NCBI GenBank assembly: GCA_900457075.1
Contig: UGYN01000002.1
Span: 4,650,001-4,714,000, forward strand
DNA length: 64,000 bases
Direction: 5' to 3'
From: Serratia quinivorans
GTDB lineage: Bacteria; Pseudomonadota; Gammaproteobacteria; Enterobacterales; Enterobacteriaceae
Every line of letters begins with the position of its first letter. Position 1 is the stretch's first letter. Position numbers and translations under genes: made by a program. Below the pieces are notes generated by a model. That model was not told the DNA's origin, did no database searches, and saw nothing but the letters and a program-made list of their open reading frames with translations. Of the stretch, positions 55,751-64,000 are shown in pieces.

Positions 55751-56758
55751 TCAGTGATAACCCTGTTCATGGCTGACCTTGCCGCGGAACACGTAGTAGC
55801 TCCAGAAGGTGTAAACCAAAATAATCGGAATGATAAACAGCGCGCCAACCAGCATAAAGCCCAGGCTTTGCGGCGGCGCAGCGGCTTGCCACAGCGTGAT
55901 GGAAGGGGGGATCAACAGCGGCCAAATGCTGATGCCCAACCCGCTCAGGCCAAGGAACACCAACAGCAAGGTGAGCAAGAACGGCGAGTAGTGCGCCGCA
56001 TTTTTCACCCCATGCCCAATGCCCCAGGCGCTGAGCAGCACCAGGATCGGCACCGGCAGCAGCACAAACAGATTCGGCAGTGAGAACCAGCGGGTGGCGA
56101 TCTCCGGGTGAGCAATCGGCGTCCAGATACTGACTACCGCCAACACCAGCAGCAGGGTAGCCAACAGTGGCATTGCCAGCCGGTACATCTGCGCCTGCAG
56201 GTCACCGGCGGTTTTCATCACCAGCCAGGTGCAGCCGAGCAACGCATAGGTCACCACCAGCCCCAACCCGCAAAACAGCGCGAACGGGGTCAGCCAGTCG
56301 AGGGCGCCACCGGCATAGGTGCGGCCGTTGACCGGGAAACCCTTGATGATGGCACCCACCACCACCCCCTGGCTGAAGGTGGCGAACACTGATCCCCAGA
56401 TAAACGCCTTATCCCAGATGTGACGTTTTTCCGCGGTGGCCTTAAAGCGAAACTCAAAGGCCACACCGCGGAAGATCAGGCCAAACAACATCAGGGTCAA
56501 CGGAATGGCCAGCGCGTCGAGGATCACTGCGTAAGCCAGCGGGAAGGCGCCAAACAGTGCCGCTCCGCCCAGAACCAGCCAGGTTTCATTGCCGTCCCAC
56601 ACCGGGGCGACGGTGTTCATCATCACATCACGGTCACCACTGTCCTTAACCCAGGGGAACAGGATGCCGATACCCAAATCAAAGCCGTCCATTACCACGT
56701 ACATCATGGTGCTGAACACGATGATCACAAACCAAATCAGCGGAAGATCAATGCCCAT
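55751..56758 (-). CDS. cydB: Cytochrome bd ubiquinol oxidase subunit II
   Basis: 335-residue polytopic membrane protein, partner of CydA. The N-terminal family motif YVVMDGFDLGIGILFPWV and NTVAPVWDGNETWLVLGGAALFGAFPLAYA (about residues 48-77) are diagnostic. Shorter than E. coli CydB (379), fitting the CioB-like subgroup. Lies 2 bases after cydA. Confidence 0.95.
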   Translation of the reverse strand: MGIDLPLIWFVIIVFSTMMYVVMDGFDLGIGILFPWVKDSGDRDVMMNTVAPVWDGNETWLVLGGAALFGAFPLAYAVILDALAIPLTLMLFGLIFRGVAFEFRFKATAEKRHIWDKAFIWGSVFATFSQGVVVGAIIKGFPVNGRTYAGGALDWLTPFALFCGLGLVVTYALLGCTWLVMKTAGDLQAQMYRLAMPLLATLLLVLAVVSIWTPIAHPEIATRWFSLPNLFVLLPVPILVLLSAWGIGHGVKNAAHYSPFLLTLLLVFLGLSGLGISIWPLLIPPSITLWQAAAPPQSLGFMLVGALFIIPIILVYTFWSYYVFRGKVSHEQGYH

Positions 56759-56760
56759 GC

Positions 56761-58161
56761 TCAGCTCCTGTCATCCAGAGTTTCTTTCACCGCAGACAGC
56801 GGACGTGCCGGTCGGCCTTCGGTGTCATCTTCATGCACTTCATGCTGCTGCGGCCCTTTGCGGATCAGCCGCATCATGTAGGAGTAGCCCACGCCGAACA
56901 CCGAACAGTAGACGATGATAAACGCCAGCAGGCTGATGCTCATGTGCAGGTCGCCGTGCGCGGAGACCGCATCCTTGGTGCGCAGCAGGCCATACACCAC
57001 CCACGGCTGACGCCCAATCTCGGTAGTGAACCAACCCGCCAGCAGGGCCAGCAACCCGGAAGGCCCCATCCACAAAATGAAGTAGAGGAACGGCCGGGAC
57101 TGATACAACCCGCCGCGCCAGCGCAGCCACAGGCTCCAGACCCCGGCGAGGATCATCAGCATGCCCAGCGCCACCATGATGCGGAACGACCAGAACACAA
57201 CGGTGGAGTTCGGGCGGTCCTCCGGCGGGAAGGATTTCAGCGCCGGTACCTGCTCGGTCAGGCTGTGGGTCAGGATCAGGCTGCCCAGATAAGGCACTTC
57301 AAGCTTGAAGCGGGTTTCCTCGCGTTGCATATCCGGCCAGCCGAACAGGATCAGCGGGGTGGCTTCACCCGGCGGATTTTCCCAGTGGCCTTCGATAGCC
57401 GCGATTTTTGCCGGCTGATATTTCAGCGTATTCAGGCCGTGCGCATCGCCGATCATCGCCTGTATCGGCGCGACAATCAGCGCCATCCACATTGCCATCG
57501 ACAGCATTTTGCGCATCGCCGGAGTGTCACGCCCGCGCAGCAAATGCCAGGCGGTGGAGGCACTGACAAAGAACGCCGAGGACAGGAAGGCGGCGGTCGA
57601 CATGTGCAACAGCCGGTACGGGAATGACGGGTTGAAAATCACTTTGAGCCAGTCGACCGGTACCACCTGGCCGTTAATGATTTCGTGGCCCTGTGGGGTC
57701 TGCATCCAGCTGTTGGACGCCAGGATCCAGAAGGTGGAAATCAGCGTCCCCAGCGCCACCATGCAGGTAGCGAAGAAGTGCAGCCCAGGGCCGACGCGGT
57801 TCCAGCCGAACAGCATTACCCCGAGGAAACCGGCCTCCAGGAAGAAGGCGGTCAGCACTTCATAGGTCAGCAACGGGCCGGTGATACTGCCGGCAAACTC
57901 GGAGAAAAAGCTCCAGTTGGTGCCGAACTGATAGGCCATCACCAGGCCGGATACCACGCCCATGCCGAAGTTGACGGCGAAGATTTTTGACCAGAAATGA
58001 TAGAGATCGCGGTAGGTTTCATTTCGCGTTTTCAGCCACAACCCTTCCAGCACCGCCAGATAACTGGCCAGACCGATGGTAATTGCAGGGAAAATAATAT
58101 GGAAAGAAACGGTGAAGGCGAACTGTATTCTGGCAAGTTCCAGTGCATCAAGACCCAGCAT
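56761..58161 (-). CDS. cydA: Cytochrome bd ubiquinol oxidase subunit I (CioA-like)
   Basis: 466 residues, haem-bearing subunit that oxidises quinol and reduces oxygen with high affinity. LARIQFAFTVSFHIIFPAITIG holds the axial histidine (H about 21) for b595, RLLHMSTAAF the b558 histidine (about 186), and GWFTTEIGRQPWVVYGLLRT (about 385-404) the GRQPW quinol-site motif. The Q-loop is of the short type, as in CioA cyanide-insensitive oxidases, against 522 residues in E. coli CydA. AAGGAGG lies just before the start. Confidence 0.95.
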   Translation of the reverse strand: MLGLDALELARIQFAFTVSFHIIFPAITIGLASYLAVLEGLWLKTRNETYRDLYHFWSKIFAVNFGMGVVSGLVMAYQFGTNWSFFSEFAGSITGPLLTYEVLTAFFLEAGFLGVMLFGWNRVGPGLHFFATCMVALGTLISTFWILASNSWMQTPQGHEIINGQVVPVDWLKVIFNPSFPYRLLHMSTAAFLSSAFFVSASTAWHLLRGRDTPAMRKMLSMAMWMALIVAPIQAMIGDAHGLNTLKYQPAKIAAIEGHWENPPGEATPLILFGWPDMQREETRFKLEVPYLGSLILTHSLTEQVPALKSFPPEDRPNSTVVFWSFRIMVALGMLMILAGVWSLWLRWRGGLYQSRPFLYFILWMGPSGLLALLAGWFTTEIGRQPWVVYGLLRTKDAVSAHGDLHMSISLLAFIIVYCSVFGVGYSYMMRLIRKGPQQHEVHEDDTEGRPARPLSAVKETLDDRS

Positions 58162-58250
58162 GGCGCCTCCTTGGGTTGTACATAAAATGGCCTCTTCAGT
58201 ATAGCGGTAATTTTTTTATCGAAAGCTTGGCGCCAAGTTAAGCACGGAGT

Positions 58251-58299
58251 ACAGTAACTATAATAGTGACAGTTATTTCACTTTTTCATATAACAGTTA
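58251..58299 (+). promoter_or_regulatory. Direct-repeat operator between cydA and the MocR-type gene
   Basis: Three copies of ACAGTWA lie at 58251-58257, 58269-58275 and 58293-58299, all on the plus strand, in the 144-base divergent region. MocR-type regulators usually bind direct repeats beside their own gene. The third copy is just before the ribosome site of the regulator, suggesting autoregulation. Confidence 0.45.
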
Positions 58300-58305
58300 G
58301 GGCCT

Positions 58306-59724
58306 ATGACCAGATACGAACAGCTTGCACAACAGATTCGTGAACAGATCCAGAACCGGGTATGGCGGGCGGGGGACAAGCTGCCGTCGCTGCGCGAGAG
58401 CGGCAAACGCGCCGGGCTGAGCCTGATGACGGTGGTGCAGTCGTATCAATTGCTGGAGAGTCAGGGTTGGATCGTCGCACGGCCGCAGTCCGGTTATTAC
58501 GTGGCGGCACGCCCGCAGCCGCTGCCGCAGCCGGCACACGGCGCAAAGCTGTTGCTGAGCGAGCAGGTGGATATCAACACCTTTATTTTTGATGTGCTGC
58601 AGGCGTGCCAGGATCCGGATATTGTGCCCTTTGGTTCGGCGTTTCCCGACGCCACCTTATTTGCCCAACCGAAGCTGGCGCGGGCGCTGAGCAGCGTGGC
58701 ACGCAAGTTTACGCCGCACAGCTCACTGGCCAATCTGCCGCCAGGCAATGAAGCACTGCGCCGCCACATCGCCCAGCGTTATGCGCTGAGCGGCATGCAG
58801 GTGGCGCCGGACGAAATCGTGATTACCGCCGGGGCGATGGAATCATTAAGCCTCAGCCTGCAGGCGGTGACCCAGCCGGGGGACTACGTGGCGATTGAAT
58901 CGCCGGCGTTTTATGGCGCGTTACAGGCACTGGAGCGGCTGCGTCTGAAGGCTGTGGCGATTGCTACTCACCCGCAGGACGGTATTGATCTCGATGCGCT
59001 TGAGCAGGCGCTGGAGCAGTATCCAATCAAGGCCTGTTGGCTGATGACCCACTTCCAGAACCCGCTGGGGGCCAGCCTGTCGGACGACAACAAGCAGCGG
59101 CTGGTGAGTTTGCTGCGTGAGCGGCAGATTTCCCTGATTGAGGACGACGTTTATGGCGAGCTTTATTTCAGCGCCGAGCGGCCGCAGCCGGCCAAGGCGT
59201 GGGACAGCGGCGGGCAAGTCCTGCACTGTTCGTCGTTCTCCAAATGTCTGGCACCGGGTTTCCGCGTCGGTTGGGTGGCGGCGGGGCGCTATGCGCAGCA
59301 GATCCAGCGTTTGCAGCTGATGAGCACGGTGTCCACCAGCGTGCCGACCCAGTTGGCGATAGCCGACTATCTGCTGCACGGCGGCTACGATACTCACCTG
59401 CGGCGCCTGCGCCGTTTGCTGGCGCAGCGCCAAAGCATGATGCGCCAGGCGATTGCCCACCATTTCCCGCCTACCGTCAAAGTCAGCCAACCCGACGGCG
59501 GCTATTTCCTGTGGCTGGAACTGGATCCGGCGCTGTCGTCGATGGAACTCTACCAGCGCGCGTTAGCGCTGGGGGTGAGTATCGCACCGGGCAGGATGTT
59601 CACCACCGGTAACCATTTCAACCACTGCTTCCGCCTGAACGCCTCTTTTGACTGGAACGACAAGCATGAGGCGGCAATCAAAACCTTAGCCAAACTTATC
59701 CGGCAGCTCGAACCGGCAGGCTGA
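58306..59724 (+). CDS. MocR-type regulator (GntR HTH fused to aminotransferase-like domain)
   Basis: 472 residues. A GntR winged helix (about 1-68: WRAGDKLPSLRESGKRAGLSLMTVVQSYQLLESQGWI) is fused to a fold-type I PLP domain. Cofactor features are visible: AGAMESLSLSLQAV (about 168), THFQNPLG (about 248), IEDDVYGEL (about 280, PLP aspartate and tyrosine) and the Schiff-base lysine in CSSFSKCLAPGFRVGW (about 311). It regulates rather than transaminates. Divergent from cydA; target genes not shown by sequence. Confidence 0.9.
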   Translation: MTRYEQLAQQIREQIQNRVWRAGDKLPSLRESGKRAGLSLMTVVQSYQLLESQGWIVARPQSGYYVAARPQPLPQPAHGAKLLLSEQVDINTFIFDVLQACQDPDIVPFGSAFPDATLFAQPKLARALSSVARKFTPHSSLANLPPGNEALRRHIAQRYALSGMQVAPDEIVITAGAMESLSLSLQAVTQPGDYVAIESPAFYGALQALERLRLKAVAIATHPQDGIDLDALEQALEQYPIKACWLMTHFQNPLGASLSDDNKQRLVSLLRERQISLIEDDVYGELYFSAERPQPAKAWDSGGQVLHCSSFSKCLAPGFRVGWVAAGRYAQQIQRLQLMSTVSTSVPTQLAIADYLLHGGYDTHLRRLRRLLAQRQSMMRQAIAHHFPPTVKVSQPDGGYFLWLELDPALSSMELYQRALALGVSIAPGRMFTTGNHFNHCFRLNASFDWNDKHEAAIKTLAKLIRQLEPAG

Positions 59725-59877
59725 ACAGCGCCAACGGCGGGGCATCGCAATAGAAAAATTCATAATGCTTTTTCCGGCAATGGAATGCCGGTTTCGTTGT
59801 TAGACAGCCCTCCGGCCGCCCATTACTCTGCGATAAATTTTGTCACATTTTATCAACGGGTAGACAAGGGGCAGTGG

Positions 59878-61566
59878 GTGAGAAAAATAAAAAATAATAT
59901 AAACAGACTGTTGCAAAAACGACTGGTGCCCCTGGCGCTGGCTGGTGCGATAGGCATTTCATTGGGTGCGCATGCGGAAACGCTGACGGAAGGGATCACT
60001 CCGGCCACTGATGCCAGCCTGGTACCGAATGCCGCCAAACTGCGTAAAGACACCGTGGTGGCCGGTATTCTCGAGCCACAGGGCAACTTTAACCCTTATC
60101 TGTTCACCAACGGTTGGGATGAGAACGTCACCGACGTGATCTTCACCCGGCTGATTGGCCTGGACAGCCAGGGTAAACCGGTCGCACGGCTGGCGGAGTC
60201 CTGGCAGGTCAGCCCGGATAACCGGGTGTATACCATCAAGCTGCGCCCGAACCTGCTCTACAGTGACGGCTCGCCGATCAAGGCCGAAGACATCGCCTTT
60301 ACCCTGACGCTGCTGCATGACCCGGCCTATGACGGGGATACCGACATTGCCCCGGCGCATATTCAGGGCGGCGCGGAATACAAAAACGGCACCGCCCCCA
60401 GCATCAGCGGGTTGAAGGTGATTGACGATCGCACTCTGCAGATCACCACCACCCAGCCGGGTGCGACCACGCTGCAACTGATCGGCGGACCGGTGTTGTC
60501 GAAAGCCTACTATGGCAAGGATTATCAACGCGGCAAGCTGGAAAGCGTGCGCGCGTTGAATGGTAAGCCGTTGGGCAACGGCCCCTATATTTACGACAAA
60601 TACATTCCGGGGCAGGAAATCCGCTTCCACGCCAACCCGAATTTCTACCTCGGCCAGCCGGCGGTGGCGCGCTTTATTTACCGCGTGACCAACCCGGCCA
60701 CCAACTTCCAACTGTTCCAGACCGGTGAAACCGACTATGACGCCTTCACCTCCAAGCCCGATGACATTGAACAGTTGAAACTGTTGGGCTTTGCCAACAT
60801 CAATTTGTACAGCTCAAGCGACTACAGCCGGGTAGATTTCAACTTTAAGCGCCCGGCGTTGCAGGACGTGCGTGTCCGTCAGGCGCTGATCTACGGTTTG
60901 GATCGCCAAAAACTGATTACCGTGGTGTATCAGGGATATGGCTCAGTGGCCAACCAGCCGATCTCACCCGTTTCCTGGGCCTATGATCCGCAAGGCATCA
61001 ATCCATACGCTTATGACGTCAACAAAGCCAAGCAACTGCTCGATCAGGCCGGGTGGAAACCGGGTGCGGACGGCATTCGCCAGAAAGACGGCAAGAAACT
61101 GGAGCTGACGCTGCTGGTGACCAAAAAGCTGCTTAACGATGCGCTGGTGCCGATCGCCAAAGACAACTATCGGCAGATAGGCGTGCTGCTCAAACCGCAG
61201 GTGTTGGATTTCAACGCGTTGCTGGCGCAGCGCAAGGCCGGGAATTATGACCTGGCGTCGCTCAGCACCAGCGGGTTGAATGACCCGCATGATGGGGTGC
61301 GCGATTTCATCAGCCAGGTGAGTGAAACCGGCTATCACAACCCGCAGGCCGACCAACTGATCGGTCAGGCTAACGCCACGCTGGATATCGGGCAGCGCAA
61401 ACCGCTGTATCACCGGCTGTATCAGGTGCTGGCGGAAGACCCACCGGTGATCCTGCTGGGTAACCGCAAAGTGCTCAGCGCCAGCAGCGCCCGCGTCACC
61501 GGCTTTAAACCGGATGTCTACAATGGCCTGACCGGCAGCCTGCCGGACGTCAAACTGGCTCAGTAA
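59878..61566 (+). CDS. Peptide-type ABC transporter substrate-binding protein
   Basis: 562-residue periplasmic SBP_bac_5 (cluster C) protein, binding an oligopeptide-like or similar solute. Signal peptide: VRKIKNNINRLLQKRLVPLALAGAIGISLGAHA. NPYLFTNGWDENVTDVIFTRLIGLD (about 75-100) and the family signature around RLAESWQVSPDNRVYTIKLRPNLLYSDGSPIKAEDIAF (about 104-140) are clear. GTG 59878 is chosen for AAGGGG at good spacing; the ATG at 59785 would bury the signal peptide. First gene of a transporter operon. Confidence 0.88.
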   Translation: MRKIKNNINRLLQKRLVPLALAGAIGISLGAHAETLTEGITPATDASLVPNAAKLRKDTVVAGILEPQGNFNPYLFTNGWDENVTDVIFTRLIGLDSQGKPVARLAESWQVSPDNRVYTIKLRPNLLYSDGSPIKAEDIAFTLTLLHDPAYDGDTDIAPAHIQGGAEYKNGTAPSISGLKVIDDRTLQITTTQPGATTLQLIGGPVLSKAYYGKDYQRGKLESVRALNGKPLGNGPYIYDKYIPGQEIRFHANPNFYLGQPAVARFIYRVTNPATNFQLFQTGETDYDAFTSKPDDIEQLKLLGFANINLYSSSDYSRVDFNFKRPALQDVRVRQALIYGLDRQKLITVVYQGYGSVANQPISPVSWAYDPQGINPYAYDVNKAKQLLDQAGWKPGADGIRQKDGKKLELTLLVTKKLLNDALVPIAKDNYRQIGVLLKPQVLDFNALLAQRKAGNYDLASLSTSGLNDPHDGVRDFISQVSETGYHNPQADQLIGQANATLDIGQRKPLYHRLYQVLAEDPPVILLGNRKVLSASSARVTGFKPDVYNGLTGSLPDVKLAQ

Positions 61567-61614
61567 CGGCAAGGTACCGCCGCGCTCCTCCGCGCGGCGG
61601 TAATGGAAAACACC

Positions 61615-62571
61615 ATGAGAAATTTTATCCTGCGCCGCCTGCTGCAAACCCTGCCGATGCTGCTGCTGGCATCACTGCTGATTTTCTTTATCTTCGCGCT
61701 GACGCCCGGCGATTTTATTGACGGCAACATTAACCTGACGCCGCAGCGCGCCGCCGAATTACGCGCGCTGTACGGGCTGGACCAGCCACTGCTGATCCGC
61801 TATTGGCACTGGCTCGGCCAACTGCTGCAAGGCAATCTCGGTTTTTCGCTGCAGTACCAAATCCCGGTCAGCACCTTGTTGAACCAGTACATCTGGAATT
61901 CGTTCCTGCTGGCTTCGGTCGCCCTGGTGCTGTACTGGGGCATTGCGCTGGCGGTTGGCGTGGCTTCGGCGATGAAACCCTATTCGCTGTTCGACCATCT
62001 GGTCACGGTGGCGGTGTTCGGCGCCATGTCATTTCCGACCTTTTTCCTTTGCCTGCTGCTGATCAAATGGTTTGCCGTCGATCTGCATTGGCTGCCGGCG
62101 GGCGGCATGCTGCGCACCGGCAGCGAAGCGACCGGGCTGGCCTGGGTGGCAGAGGTGGCGGCGCACCTGCTGTTGCCGGTGCTGGCGCTGGTGATGCTGC
62201 AGGCCGGTACCCTGACGCGCTATTTCCGCGCCAGCATGCTGGATGTGATCCGCATGGACTACATCCGCACCGCTCGCGCCAAAGGCCTGAAGGAGAAAAC
62301 GGTGATCGTCAAACACGCGCTGCGTAATGCTTTGTTGCCGATTATCACGCTGCTGGGGTTTGAATTACCGGCGCTGTTTTCCGGCGCGCTGATCACCGAA
62401 AAAATCTTCAATTGGCCAGGGGCGGGGCATATCCACATCGACTCGCTGGCCGCCCGTGACTATCCGGTGCTGATGGGCTTCACGCTGTTTCTGGCGGTGC
62501 TGACCATTTTGGGCAATCTGCTGGCGGACATTCTGTACGCCTATGCCGACCCACGAATTCGTTTGAGGTGA
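61615..62571 (+). CDS. ABC transporter permease (DppB-like)
   Basis: 318 residues, six membrane segments, binding-protein-dependent permease. Starts MRNFILRRLLQTLPMLLLASLL and has the EAA loop near YIRTARAKGLKEKTVIVKHALRNALLP (about 217-243). An ATG four codons upstream (61603) is possible. Its end overlaps the next gene region. Confidence 0.93.
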   Translation: MRNFILRRLLQTLPMLLLASLLIFFIFALTPGDFIDGNINLTPQRAAELRALYGLDQPLLIRYWHWLGQLLQGNLGFSLQYQIPVSTLLNQYIWNSFLLASVALVLYWGIALAVGVASAMKPYSLFDHLVTVAVFGAMSFPTFFLCLLLIKWFAVDLHWLPAGGMLRTGSEATGLAWVAEVAAHLLLPVLALVMLQAGTLTRYFRASMLDVIRMDYIRTARAKGLKEKTVIVKHALRNALLPIITLLGFELPALFSGALITEKIFNWPGAGHIHIDSLAARDYPVLMGFTLFLAVLTILGNLLADILYAYADPRIRLR

Positions 62572-62573
62572 AG

Positions 62574-63524
62574 ATGTTGGCAACGCTGTTTTTTGGACGC
62601 CGTCGCCGCTGGCGGCAGGCGCAACTTCCGGCGCTGGCGCAGCTGTCGCCACCCCCAACCGCTCAGGCCTGGCAACGGCTGCGGCGTCACCGGCTGGCGA
62701 TGGCCTCGCTGCTGTTGCTGCTGATACTGGCGGTGCTGTGCATCTTCGGGCCGATGCTGTCGCCCTGGCAGGACGATGCCGGTGATGCGCTAAACATCAA
62801 CCAGGCACCCAATGCGGCACACTGGCTCGGCACCGATTTTCTCGGCCGTGATATTTATACGCGCCTGCTGCTGGCGGGGCGTATCTCACTGACCATCGGC
62901 CTGGTGTCGATGCTGCTGTCCGTCACGCTCGGCTACCTGCTGGGAGCACTGTCCGGCTATCTGGGCGGCATAGTGGACAAGCTGATCATGCGCTTTGCCG
63001 ATCTGCTGATGACCATCCCCAGCCTGCCGCTGCTGATCATTATGGGTGCGATGCTGTCCGAGCTGGACGTCTCGCCGGACTACCGTATCTACATGGTGAT
63101 GATCATGCTCAGCCTGCTGGGCTGGCCGTCATTGGCGCGGCTGGTGCGCGGCCAGATCCTGTCGCTGTGCGAACGCGATTTTATGCTGGCGACCGAAGTG
63201 CTCGGGCTGTCCACCCGGCGGCGTTTGTTCGGCCATCTGTTGCCAAACACCATTCCCATCCTGGTGGTGGTGGCGACCATGGGCGTTGCCAATGCCATAC
63301 TCAGTGAGTCGGCACTCAGCTACCTGGGGCTGGGCGTGGTACCGCCGACGCCGTCGTGGGGCAACATGATGGACGCCGCCAACAGCCTGATCGATTTTCA
63401 ACGTCGTCCCTGGTTGTGGATGCCACCCGGCCTGGCGATTTTTATCACCGTGGTAGCGATTAACATTCTGGGTGACGGCCTGCGGGACGCGCTCGATCCG
63501 AAAATGAACGGAGCAAGACCATGA
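62574..63524 (+). CDS. ABC transporter permease (DppC-like)
   Basis: 316 residues. A cytoplasmic N-terminal extension rich in Arg and Gln (about 1-40) precedes six membrane segments; LGTDFLGRDIYTRLLLAGRISL (about 82-103) is the DppC signature, and the EAA loop is at LATEVLGLSTRRRLFGHLLPN (about 202-222). ATG 62574 lies 5 bases after GAGGTGA; a GTG at 62568 overlapping the previous stop is an alternative. Confidence 0.93.
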   Translation: MLATLFFGRRRRWRQAQLPALAQLSPPPTAQAWQRLRRHRLAMASLLLLLILAVLCIFGPMLSPWQDDAGDALNINQAPNAAHWLGTDFLGRDIYTRLLLAGRISLTIGLVSMLLSVTLGYLLGALSGYLGGIVDKLIMRFADLLMTIPSLPLLIIMGAMLSELDVSPDYRIYMVMIMLSLLGWPSLARLVRGQILSLCERDFMLATEVLGLSTRRRLFGHLLPNTIPILVVVATMGVANAILSESALSYLGLGVVPPTPSWGNMMDAANSLIDFQRRPWLWMPPGLAIFITVVAINILGDGLRDALDPKMNGARP

Positions 63525-64000
63525 ACCGACCCCTGCTGGCTTTTAATCAACTGTCGGTGGCCTTCAATGGCGAGCAGGGCCGGGTGCAGGCGGTGCAGCA
63601 ACTGAGTTTTGAACTGCATGCCGGACAGACGCTGGGAGTGGTCGGCGAGTCCGGCTGTGGTAAAAGCGTTACCGCCATGGCGCTGATGGGGCTGTTACCG
63701 CAGCCGCTGGCGCAGATTGACGGCGGCGAAATCCATTTTGACGGGCAAGATTTATTGAAACTGCGACCGCAGCAGATGGCCGATCTGCGCGGTAACCGGT
63801 TGGCGATGATTTTCCAGGAACCGATGAGCGCCCTGAACCCGGTGCTGACCATCGGCGAACAGCTGGTGGAACCGCTGATCCGTCATCGCGGTACTTCGCC
63901 GAAGGCGGCCTGGCGGGAGGCGACTGCACTGATTACCGAGGTGGGGTTGGCGCGTGCGGAGCAGTTGATGACCAGCTACCCGCACCAGCTCTCCGGCGGC
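63521..64000 (+). CDS. ABC transporter ATP-binding protein (DppD/OppD-like), 3' truncated by window
   Basis: First 160 residues of the ATPase. Walker A is GVVGESGCGKSVTAM (about 39-53), the Q-loop IFQEPMSALNP (about 97-107), and the window ends in the ABC signature (LSGG). The ATG overlaps the upstream stop (ATGA). The C-terminal part, often a second ATPase in fused forms, lies outside the window. Confidence 0.93.
   Translation, partial: MNRPLLAFNQLSVAFNGEQGRVQAVQQLSFELHAGQTLGVVGESGCGKSVTAMALMGLLPQPLAQIDGGEIHFDGQDLLKLRPQQMADLRGNRLAMIFQEPMSALNPVLTIGEQLVEPLIRHRGTSPKAAWREATALITEVGLARAEQLMTSYPHQLSGG

Noticed and set aside
1..64000. CRISPR arrays, rRNA or tRNA genes
   Set aside because: No regularly spaced repeats and no recognisable rRNA or tRNA sequence were seen on reading either strand.

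Overview
The window reads as a chromosome segment of an enterobacterium, most likely Serratia or a close relative. This is inferred from NarL, NarX and NarK proteins very close to those of E. coli, from an enterobacterial fimbrial operon, and from a GC-rich gene background. No rRNA, tRNA, CRISPR array or insertion sequence was recognised.

Layout. (1) 1-4464: end of an assimilatory nitrate/nitrite operon (NirB/NasB with a NirD-like tail, NasA, siroheme methyltransferase). (2) 4469-7884: a periplasmic PEBP-like protein, an orphan type IV leader peptidase and an inverse-autotransporter beta-barrel protein. (3) 7881-12077: narL, narX and divergent narK, with a perfect FNR box before narK. (4) 12847-29768: a block between narK and narG holding a ToxR-like membrane regulator, an epimerase and an exopolysaccharide operon (WecA-like initiator, Wza, Wzc, flippase, TupA-like protein, five glycosyltransferases, a secreted glycosidase-like protein, polymerase). 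The operon is preceded by a JUMPstart/ops element for RfaH. (5) 30116-36926: narGHJI with its own FNR box. In E. coli narK sits directly before narGHJI, so the polysaccharide block interrupts that arrangement. (6) 36974-45266: a chaperone-usher fimbrial operon on the minus strand, ending in a tandem-HTH regulator. It is headed by a FimB-type recombinase and a putative invertible promoter bounded by 22-bp inverted repeats; the assembled orientation looks OFF. (7) 45481-54332: a pair of 37-bp direct repeats encloses a small RHH/membrane-protein gene pair and an eight-gene lipid-type biosynthetic operon that I cannot assign to a known product. (8) 54531-55534: a Phd/Doc-like toxin-antitoxin pair. 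(9) 55587-58161: a cytochrome bd (CioAB-like) operon with a 49-residue accessory protein, divergent from a MocR-type regulator. (10) 59878-64000: the start of a peptide-type ABC transporter operon, cut by the window end.

The genes give two linked themes. One is nitrate and oxygen respiration (nas, nar, cyd). The other is the cell surface (inverse autotransporter, exopolysaccharide, fimbriae, and possibly an unusual lipid). The best candidates for an undescribed system are the eight-gene lipid cluster between direct repeats and the fimbrial promoter switch with an attenuator-like leader on its recombinase.

Quality caveat. Eight genes carry nine single-base frameshifts, mostly in homopolymer runs, and each is repaired by one base. 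They look like consensus errors rather than real gene decay, and the affected genes are annotated over their full span.
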